In this document: in pieces, positions 16,633 to 21,944 of the stretch
Layout of the letters: each line of letters starts with the position of its first letter
How positions within the stretch are numbered: position 1 is the first letter of the stretch
Assembly (NCBI RefSeq): GCF_040289685.1
Contig: NZ_PSLQ01000063.1
Span: forward strand, 1-21,944
From: Pyrinomonas sp040289685
GTDB taxonomy: Bacteria; Acidobacteriota; Blastocatellia; Pyrinomonadales; Pyrinomonadaceae
DNA: 21,944 bases
Reading direction: 5' to 3'
Notes under the pieces: model-generated
The model's input: only the letters and a program-made list of their open reading frames with translations
Told to the model about the DNA's origin: nothing
Databases searched by the model: none
Translations under genes and position numbers: made by a program

Positions 16633-17475
16633 TCAATGCCCCTTGCGCGCAAGGCAGATGGCCGAAAGGCCGAACCTGAGGTTCATTCGACGCAACAGGC
16701 GCGCTTCTGCTTCGAGCGCGCGCGTCAAGGGAAGATTCAACCACTGCCACCGTGGACCGAGCGGCCTCACGTCGGAGCCGGCATCGGCAAGCCCGATCCG
16801 TTTCAAAATGAGCCGACGCACAAACGCGGCAGGAAGAAGAAAGGTGTTGGCGTAAGTGGCGCGCACGATTTCGAATCCGGCGCGCTCCATCAAACGAGTT
16901 AACTCGCCGAGTCGATAACGCTTCTGCGTTCCCAAGGCCAGATCGTGACCGCTGCGCATCCACTCGTAAGCAGCAACGCGAACCAGCGCGATGCCGCCGC
17001 AGTTGAGCACACGATGCATTTCGCACGCGGCCCTTTCGGCATCCTCTTCCTGCAACTGCACGAGGACATCGAAACTGGTCACGAGATCGAAGGTGTCGTC
17101 GGCAAAGGGCAAGTCCGTGACCGAGGCTCGAATCAGATCTTTTCCACCGCTTTCGCGGCAAAAACGGAGCGCTTCGTCCGCAAGATCGAGGCCGACGACC
17201 CTTGCCCTGTAACGCGCAAGCCAGCGGAGATTACCGCCTGTGCCGCAGCCCGCGTCGAGAATCAATCGGCTCTGCGAGAAAAGCGGTGGTTCATCGGTTG
17301 ATCCGCCGACTGGTCCAGCCGCCGCATCGAGAATCAATCGGCTCTGCGAGAAAAAGGGATCGAGCAATGCCGCCGTGATGGCGCGCATTCCAACGAACCA
17401 CCAAAAATCCTCTTCGAGATCGCACAACAACCTGTAATCTTCCGCCTTCACCTTCTCTCCCCGGATCGTCAGCAT
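16633..17475 (-). CDS. SAM-dependent class I methyltransferase with in-frame internal duplication
   Basis: A 280-residue enzyme with a class I Rossmann methyltransferase domain. SAM motif I is LILDAGCGTGGNLRW (about residues 71-85), motif II acidic residue in VVGLDLA, and a post-motif ADDTFDLVTSFDVL. The N-terminal EEDFWWFVGMR resembles methyltransferases associated with polysaccharide or lipid loci. The oddity is a 24-residue in-frame duplication directly before motif I: FSQSRLILDA occurs at about 42-51 and again at 66-75. The first copy is followed by AAGPVGGSTDEPPL instead of the true motif. Without it the protein would be about 256 residues. The second copy of motif I is intact, so activity may survive. 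Start ATG 17475 has only a weak RBS. The gene converges on the aminotransferase and diverges from gap. Confidence 0.86.
   Translation of the reverse strand: MLTIRGEKVKAEDYRLLCDLEEDFWWFVGMRAITAALLDPFFSQSRLILDAAAGPVGGSTDEPPLFSQSRLILDAGCGTGGNLRWLARYRARVVGLDLADEALRFCRESGGKDLIRASVTDLPFADDTFDLVTSFDVLVQLQEEDAERAACEMHRVLNCGGIALVRVAAYEWMRSGHDLALGTQKRYRLGELTRLMERAGFEIVRATYANTFLLPAAFVRRLILKRIGLADAGSDVRPLGPRWQWLNLPLTRALEAEARLLRRMNLRFGLSAICLARKGH
17255..17354. repeat. 28-bp direct repeat inside the methyltransferase gene
   Basis: Positions 17255-17282 and 17327-17354 are identical over 28 bp, offset exactly 72 bp (24 codons). The 44-bp filler 17283-17326 is only vaguely similar to the flanks. In the coding direction it shows a degenerate echo of the glycine-rich motif (AAGPVGG against GCGTGG), and EPP-LF echoes DP-FF before the first copy. 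It therefore looks like an in-frame tandem duplication whose edges diverged while the core stayed perfect. Confidence 0.95.
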
Positions 17476-17839
17476 TCCGCCGAAAAGTCACGATGAGAAC
17501 GACGCTTCATCAAACGCCCGCCGCGCACAGTCGACGCAGGCGACCTTCGCCGCGTCGCAAAGCAAGCGTGCGAGCGCGGTGCCAAAGACAACCGAACCAA
17601 GCGATAGGACGCAGCGACAATATAACCTCCTGTCAACCCTACGGCGAGCGGCTCCTGACCAATCGCGCGGTGACGCTGCGACGGGAGATCTCTTTTGTTG
17701 TACGACGCAGCAAATAACCGCGAATTTGATCTGCTTGACAGCCATCGGCGCGGCGCATTATCTTGCCCTTTCCGTCTTCAACGTTGACGCAACAACGGAA
17801 CGGGAACCGAAGCTGAGCATCGTCGAAGGAGGATTGCGA
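17476..17839. other. 364-bp divergent intergenic region before gap
   Basis: This spacer separates the methyltransferase start from the gap start. It contains the gap promoter described separately. On the minus strand an AGGAGG followed by TTG (17620) opens a 36-codon Arg-rich frame that I do not believe is coding. I see no RNA gene or other convincing feature. Confidence 0.5.
17735..17763 (+). promoter_or_regulatory. Sigma70-type promoter of the gap-pgk-tpiA-secG operon
   Basis: A perfect -35 box TTGACA (17735-17740), a 17-bp spacer and TTATCT (17758-17763) as the -10, about 75 bp before the gap start codon. TATCTT, one base on, is an alternative -10. The predicted 5' untranslated region is about 70 nt and ends in a strong AAGGAGG. 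No operator-like palindrome is obvious. Confidence 0.65.
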
Positions 17840-18847
17840 ATGGCAGTCAGAGTCGGCATCAACGGGTTCGGACGCATCGGACGCAACGTTTTACGCGCTT
17901 CGCTGGGCGACCGGGAGATAGATTTCGTCGCCGTCAACGATCTTACCGACACGCGCACGCTCGCGCATCTGCTCAAATACGACTCCGTCCTCGGCAATCT
18001 CGAGCAAGAGATCTCACACACGGAGAACAGCATCCGCGTCGGCGACGATGAATTTCGCGTCTTCTCCGAAAAGGATCCAGCAGCGATCCCGTGGGAAGAG
18101 GTGGGAGCCGAGATCGTCATCGAATCAACGGGGCGTTTCACTAAGGCCGAAGACGCGCGCAAACATCTGCGCGGCCCCGTCAAGAAGGTGATCATCACGG
18201 CGCCGGCCAAAAACGAGGACATCACCATCGTCATCGGCGTCAACGAAGATCGCTACGACCCGCGCGAGCACCATATCATCTCCAACGCTTCGTGCACCAC
18301 CAATTGTTTAGCACCGGTGGCCAAAGTGATTCACGAGAAGTTCGGCATTCGCGCGGCGCAGATGACGACCATTCATTCTTACACCAATGACCAACAGCTT
18401 CTGGACTTGCCGCACAAGGACTTGCGCCGCGCTCGCGCCGCGGCGCTCTCGATGATCCCGACCTCGACGGGAGCAGCCAAAGCGGTGGCGCTCGTCATCC
18501 CGGAACTCAAAGGCAAGTTCGACGGCATCGCCGTGCGCGTTCCGACGCCCAACGTCTCGCTCGTTGATGTCGTCATGGAGGTTGAACGCGAGACGACCAC
18601 CGAAGAGGTCAATCGAGCGCTGAAAAATGCGGCCAACGAGGAGTTGCGCGGCATCCTCGGCTTCTGTGAAGAGCCGCTGGTTTCGATCGATTTCCGCAAA
18701 GATCCGCGCTCGTCGATCGTCGATGCCGAATACACCAAAGTCATCAACGGCAACCTCGTCAAAGTGCTTTCATGGTACGACAACGAGTGGGGCTATTCGT
18801 GCCGCGTGCGCGATCTGGTCAAATACATCGCGCAGAAAGGTCTCTGA
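17840..18847 (+). CDS. gap: Glyceraldehyde-3-phosphate dehydrogenase, type I
   Basis: A 335-residue cytoplasmic enzyme converting glyceraldehyde-3-phosphate, phosphate and NAD to 1,3-bisphosphoglycerate. The Rossmann motif is VGINGFGRIGRN. The catalytic Cys is C152 in SNASCTTNCLAP and the partner His is H179 in TTIHSYT. The C-terminal WYDNEWGYSCRV is typical. The acidic residue in VNDLTD suggests NAD preference. I chose ATG 17840 because AAGGAGG (17826-17832) is ideally placed and the protein then begins at the family N-terminus; the frame is open for 87 codons upstream but that is not coding. It is the first gene of a glycolytic operon, 21 bp before pgk. Confidence 0.97.
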   Translation: MAVRVGINGFGRIGRNVLRASLGDREIDFVAVNDLTDTRTLAHLLKYDSVLGNLEQEISHTENSIRVGDDEFRVFSEKDPAAIPWEEVGAEIVIESTGRFTKAEDARKHLRGPVKKVIITAPAKNEDITIVIGVNEDRYDPREHHIISNASCTTNCLAPVAKVIHEKFGIRAAQMTTIHSYTNDQQLLDLPHKDLRRARAAALSMIPTSTGAAKAVALVIPELKGKFDGIAVRVPTPNVSLVDVVMEVERETTTEEVNRALKNAANEELRGILGFCEEPLVSIDFRKDPRSSIVDAEYTKVINGNLVKVLSWYDNEWGYSCRVRDLVKYIAQKGL

Positions 18848-18868
18848 TCAAGCTTGCACTTTTCGCCT

Positions 18869-20071
18869 ATGAAGAAACTCTCCATTCGCGATCTCGATCT
18901 GATGGGCAAGCGCGTCTTCGTCCGCGTCGATTTCAACGTGCCGCTCAAAGACGGTGTGGTGGAAGACGATACGCGCATTCGCGCGACGCTGCCGACCATT
19001 CGTTACGCTGTCGAGCGCGGCGCACGCCTCGTGCTCGCTTCGCACTTGGGCCGCCCAAAGGGACAACGCAACGAAAAGTACAGCTTGCGCCCTGTAGCCG
19101 GACGGCTATCGGAATTGCTCGGTCAGAGCGTCGATTTCGCCGACGATTGCATCGGTGACGAAGCGCGCGCGCGATCGGAAGCGCTGCCCCAAGGCGGCGT
19201 GCTTCTTCTCGAAAACCTTCGCTTCCATCCGGAAGAAGAGAAGAATGACGATCGTTTCGCCGCACAGCTTGCCGAACTCTGCGACAAGCTCTACGTCAAT
19301 GATGCCTTCGGTTCGGCTCACCGCGCGCACGCCTCCACCGAAGCGATCACCCATCATGTGGAGAAAGCCGCCGCCGGATTGCTGATGGAGAAAGAATTGG
19401 AGTACTTGGGGCGCGTGCTCAACGATCCGGAACACCCTTTCGTCGCCATTCTTGGCGGAGCCAAGGTCTCCGACAAGATCGAGGTGCTCACTTCGCTGAT
19501 CGAACGGCGCGTGGACAAACTATTGATCGGCGGCGCGATGGCCTATACCTTTTTGAAGGCCGAAGGCTTTACGGTGGGCAAGTCGCTCGTCGAAGATGAC
19601 AAACTCGATGTCGCCCACAAGATCAGGCGGCGCGCCGAAGAGGCCGGGATCGAATTCCTCTTGCCGACCGACCATCAAGTCGTCGATCGTTTCGATCCGC
19701 TCCACAGCCGTCGGACGATCCCCATCGAGTTCACCACTGCCGGATTGGTCGGACTCGACATCGGACCGGAGACGATCGCGCGTTTCACGCGCGCGCTCGA
19801 AGACGCAAGGACCATTGTCTGGAACGGCCCGATGGGCATGTTCGAAGAGAAACCTTTCGACCAAGGAACGATCGCCATCGCGCGTGCGGTGGCCGAAGCC
19901 GCCGATCGTGGCGCAACTGTGGTAGTCGGCGGCGGAGATTCGGTTGCCGCCGTCACCGCGGCAGGCGTTGCCGACCGGATCACGCATATTTCGACCGGCG
20001 GCGGCGCGACGCTCGAATTTCTGGCCGGGAAAAAGTTGCCCGGCGTCGAGGCGTTGACCGACAAGAACTGA
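18869..20071 (+). CDS. pgk: Phosphoglycerate kinase
   Basis: A 400-residue cytoplasmic enzyme that moves phosphate from 1,3-bisphosphoglycerate to ADP. The N-terminal substrate domain has RVFVRVDFNVPLKDG, ASHLGRPKG and ENLRFHPEEEKND. VNDAFGSAHRAHAST and LGGAKVSDKI are present. The C-terminal nucleotide domain has VWNGPMGMFE and GGGDSVAAV, ending in HISTGGGATLEFLAGKKLPGV. The length is standard. ATG 18869 is chosen over a TTG 15 bp upstream because it gives the family N-terminus (KKLSIRDLDL); no clear RBS is present, so translation may depend on coupling to gap. Confidence 0.97.
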   Translation: MKKLSIRDLDLMGKRVFVRVDFNVPLKDGVVEDDTRIRATLPTIRYAVERGARLVLASHLGRPKGQRNEKYSLRPVAGRLSELLGQSVDFADDCIGDEARARSEALPQGGVLLLENLRFHPEEEKNDDRFAAQLAELCDKLYVNDAFGSAHRAHASTEAITHHVEKAAAGLLMEKELEYLGRVLNDPEHPFVAILGGAKVSDKIEVLTSLIERRVDKLLIGGAMAYTFLKAEGFTVGKSLVEDDKLDVAHKIRRRAEEAGIEFLLPTDHQVVDRFDPLHSRRTIPIEFTTAGLVGLDIGPETIARFTRALEDARTIVWNGPMGMFEEKPFDQGTIAIARAVAEAADRGATVVVGGGDSVAAVTAAGVADRITHISTGGGATLEFLAGKKLPGVEALTDKN

Positions 20072-20256
20072 TCGAAATTCGGGGGTGCCCCTTGCGGTCG
20101 GGTGCCCAGTTCCAGAGTTCGATATTGCGGCGTGAGATCGCCTTGAAAGCTCAAACCGAACGTCCGCTCATCGCAAAGTTCGTCTCTTCGAGGCCGAGCA
20201 AAGAGCGAAGGCCTTCGCGCGGATTCGATGATCCCGGAGAAAAGCTAAGACTGCCT

Positions 20257-21018
20257 ATGCGTCGCCCCGTCATCGCCGGAAACTGGAAGATGCACAAGTT
20301 CATCGCCGATTCAGTCACCACAGCGCTAGCGCTCAAGCCGCTGGTCGTCAACGCGAATCACTGTGAGATCGTCATCGCCCCGGTCTTCACAGCGATCAAA
20401 TCGGTAGCGGACCGGCTTGAAGGGTCCAACATACGCGTCGCCGGGCAGGACTGCGCGCCCGAGCAGAAGCACGGCGCGCACACGGGCGAAGTGGCTGCCG
20501 ACATGTTGCGCGATGCGGGAGCGAGCTACGTCATCGTCGGTCATTCTGAAAGGCGACAGTTCTATGGTGAAACGGACAGCATGGTCAACCGCAAGGTTCA
20601 AGCGGCCCTCGCCGCTGAATTAACGCCCATTGTCTGCGTGGGCGAAACTTTGGCGCAACGCGATGCTGGTTTAGCTGAAAGGGTAGTCAAAGGGCAGATA
20701 GACGGTGGGTTACGCGATTTGACAGTTTCCGCGCTTGAACGTATCATAATCGCTTACGAACCCGTTTGGGCGATCGGCACGGGTCGTACCGCGACGCCGG
20801 AGCAAGCGCAACAAATGCAAGCTTTCATCCGACGCATCATCGCGGAGAGGTTTGGAGAAGAGGCGAGCCAACTTTTGCGCATACTCTACGGCGGTTCCGT
20901 CAAGCCAGACAACATAGCCGGATTGATGGCTCAGCCGGATATCGACGGAGCGCTGGTTGGCGGGGCGAGCCTTGAAGCCGAAACTTTCGCGAAAATAGTC
21001 CATTACAACGCCGCTTGA
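20257..21018 (+). CDS. tpiA: Triosephosphate isomerase
   Basis: A 253-residue TIM-barrel enzyme interconverting dihydroxyacetone phosphate and glyceraldehyde-3-phosphate. The active site is complete: K11 in AGNWKMHK, H96 in IVGHSERR and E168 in AYEPVWAIGTG. The phosphate-binding loops ILYGGSVKPDN and GALVGGASL are present. ATG 20257 gives the family start (RRPVIAGNWKMHK); the open frame upstream to 20092 is not protein-like. A 185-bp spacer with several short hairpins separates it from pgk, unusually long for this operon. secG follows 25 bp later. Confidence 0.97.
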   Translation: MRRPVIAGNWKMHKFIADSVTTALALKPLVVNANHCEIVIAPVFTAIKSVADRLEGSNIRVAGQDCAPEQKHGAHTGEVAADMLRDAGASYVIVGHSERRQFYGETDSMVNRKVQAALAAELTPIVCVGETLAQRDAGLAERVVKGQIDGGLRDLTVSALERIIIAYEPVWAIGTGRTATPEQAQQMQAFIRRIIAERFGEEASQLLRILYGGSVKPDNIAGLMAQPDIDGALVGGASLEAETFAKIVHYNAA

Positions 21019-21043
21019 AAGCGGCAACGAGAGGGGAAAAGCC

Positions 21044-21427
21044 TTGCTGGAGTACGTCCTTTACGGCATATACACTTTGGCCTGCATCGTCGTCATCGTC
21101 GCCGTGTTGCTTCAGCCAGGCAAAGCTGACGCGGGCGCTCTCTTTACAAGCACTTTGTCGAGCGCAGCTTTCGGACCGCGCGGAACGCAGACGTTGCTTG
21201 CCAAGATCACCATCGGGGCGGCAGCCGTCTTCATGCTCATCGCGTTGACGTTGTCGTTGCCAGCGGTGACGCAAAAACGGTCCGTGCTTCAGGCGGAGCC
21301 GGAAGCGACACCGCAACCAACGGCGACGCCACAACCATCGCCGGCAACGTCGAACTCAAACGCTGCATCCACTGCGACGACGACGCCAGCGGCAAGTCCT
21401 CAATCGTCGCCTGAAGAAAAACGCTGA
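21044..21427 (+). CDS. secG: Protein-export membrane protein SecG
   Basis: A 127-residue accessory subunit of the SecYEG translocon. Two transmembrane helices are visible (about residues 3-23 and 53-73). The connecting region has VLLQPGKADAGALF and SSAAFGPRGTQTLLAKIT, matching the SecG pattern of Q-x-G-K/R, then G, then FLxK/T. The C-terminus from about 80 is a low-complexity Pro/Thr/Ser/Gln/Ala tail, common in SecG but long here. The start is TTG 21044 preceded by GAGGGGA; no ATG fits. The gap-pgk-tpiA-secG order is a widely conserved arrangement, with tRNA-Leu following. Confidence 0.92.
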   Translation: MLEYVLYGIYTLACIVVIVAVLLQPGKADAGALFTSTLSSAAFGPRGTQTLLAKITIGAAAVFMLIALTLSLPAVTQKRSVLQAEPEATPQPTATPQPSPATSNSNAASTATTTPAASPQSSPEEKR

Positions 21428-21470
21428 GCGACCCTCTTTGACAAAAGACCAGAGAAGCTCACCCGAGCGT

Positions 21471-21555
21471 GCCGAAGTGGCGGAATAGGTAGACGCGCAC
21501 GTTTGAGGGGCGTGTGGGGAAACCCGTGTGGGTTCGAGTCCCACCTTCGGCACCA
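21471..21555 (+). tRNA. tRNA-Leu (anticodon GAG)
   Basis: An 85-nt class II tRNA. The acceptor stem is GCCGAAG (21471-21477) with CTTCGGC (21545-21551), discriminator A and encoded CCA. The anticodon stem CACGT/GCGTG encloses the loop TTGAGGG, giving anticodon GAG. A long variable arm (GGGGAAACCC) and a T-arm GTGGG-TTCGAGT-CCCAC complete the leucine-type fold. It lies 43 bp after secG and may be part of the same transcript; a TTGACA at 21438-21443 has no good -10 partner. Confidence 0.96.
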
Positions 21556-21698
21556 ATCTCCTCAAGCAACGCTTGAAGACGAGCTTCAACGTCTAGAGTT
21601 CGAGTCCCACCTTCGGCACCAATCTCCCTTTTTAATGCTGCTTGACGCGGGTCTTTACGGAAAATCTTTCGACTCCCCCTTCGGCACCAATTTCCCTT
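21532..21698. repeat. Three direct copies of the tRNA-Leu 3' end
   Basis: The first copy (21532-21561) is the tRNA's own T-loop, acceptor 3' strand, CCA and six following bases. An exact 30-bp copy lies at 21598-21627 (offset 66) and a degenerate one at 21668-21698 (offset about 69, one deletion and a few substitutions). The first filler (21562-21597) holds two small inverted repeats: TCAAGC-AAC-GCTTGA, and AGACG/CGTCT. Copies of a tRNA 3' end downstream of the gene are typical attachment-site footprints of tRNA-targeting integrases, but the spacing is far too small for an intact element. Confidence 0.93.
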
Positions 21699-21768
21699 GT
21701 TTTCAACACGCGGAAGACTTTGAGGATGCAAGCTCCATGCTCGCCATCCGAAGAGGTTACCCTCTTCA

Positions 21769-21944
21769 TTGACACTCCCACGGCGCGAGAGCGCGTGGGA
21801 TTCACGGTTTGTCGCCACTTGCCCACCATGCGCGTGACGCGCCTTCGACCGCACGTGGGGAGTCCGTGTATCCCACCCATGAAGGGGATGGGTTTTATCC
21901 CTCTCCCAACCCCCTCTTTTCTATGAATCAGCCCGCAGGATTTA
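21769..21944 (-). mobile_element. Probable right end of an IS200/IS605 (TnpB-type) element with omega-RNA-like region
   Basis: Read on the minus strand, AATCCCACGCG, a GAGA-type loop and CGCCGTGGGAGTGTCAA form an imperfect palindrome (21776-21800) ending in TCAA at 21769. IS200/IS605 elements, including TnpB-only (IS1341-like) ones, characteristically end in a subterminal hairpin followed by TCAA. Further inward on the minus strand lie more short hairpins (CCCAT/ATGGG near 21877-21896, GTGGG/CCCAC near 21855-21875), as expected for the scaffold at the 3' end of the tnpB transcript. No TnpB residues are in the window; the gene would lie beyond 21944. The call rests on recalled family features, not on a protein match. 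Confidence 0.42.

Noticed and set aside
17510..17620. Minus-strand 36-codon ORF with AGGAGG and TTG start before the methyltransferase
   Set aside because: Very Arg-rich, short and not resembling any protein; the RBS match alone is insufficient.
21532..21698. CRISPR-like array (30-bp repeats, 36-40 bp spacers)
   Set aside because: The repeat is the 3' end of the adjacent tRNA-Leu, only three copies exist with one degenerate, and no cas genes are near.
21776..21800. Intrinsic terminator after tRNA-Leu
   Set aside because: No T-run follows the hairpin on either strand, and the sequence better fits an IS200/IS605 end.
21459..21854. Minus-strand ORFs containing GAEGGTRT
   Set aside because: This text is the reverse complement of the tRNA-Leu 3' end and its copies, a familiar source of spurious proteins.

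Overview
The window looks like chromosomal DNA of a moderately GC-rich, Gram-negative-type bacterium. It encodes a TolC-like outer membrane factor, a WaaE-like glycosyltransferase and a prepilin peptidase. Protein flavour, GCG/CGC-rich codon use and the mix of families recall Acidobacteriota of the Blastocatellia type (Pyrinomonas or Chloracidobacterium relatives). That placement is inference; no 16S or other marker is present. Almost all intact genes end in TGA.

Layout. Positions 145-2695 (minus) hold prepilin peptidase, a PAS histidine kinase and a small two-helix membrane protein, in that transcription order. A divergent gene for a PBP4-type D-Ala-D-Ala carboxypeptidase follows (2885-4138, plus). 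Positions 4319-7244 (minus) carry two light-related flavoproteins: an intact cryptochrome-DASH and, downstream of it, an iron-sulfur photolyase (FeS-BCP/PhrB family) broken by two in-frame TAG codons and a frameshift. Next are a WaaE-like glycosyltransferase (7485-8279, minus), a TolC-like protein (8544-10637, minus) and a small membrane protein (10892-11155, minus). From 11228 to 16410 (plus) lies an envelope or surface-glycan block: a polytopic membrane protein, a DPM1-like glycosyltransferase, an NAD-binding epimerase-like protein and a DegT/DnrJ-type aminotransferase. A SAM methyltransferase runs the other way (16633-17475, minus). From 17840 (plus) there is a glycolytic operon, gap-pgk-tpiA-secG, with a good sigma70-type promoter, and then tRNA-Leu(GAG). 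The right edge contains repeats of the tRNA 3' end and what looks like the right end of an IS200/IS605 TnpB-type element.

The most unusual signal is a recurring small-scale rearrangement. At four separate places a 25-39 bp core is repeated directly at a 66-75 bp offset, with mostly non-homologous filler between the copies. One event duplicates the prepilin peptidase start region and creates a 24-codon upstream ORF whose TGA overlaps the real ATG. One inserts 24 in-frame residues beside the SAM-binding motif of the methyltransferase. One copies the tRNA-Leu 3' half downstream of the tRNA. The fourth, diverged, lies at the 3' end of the broken photolyase. All calls come from reading the sequence by eye; no database search was possible.
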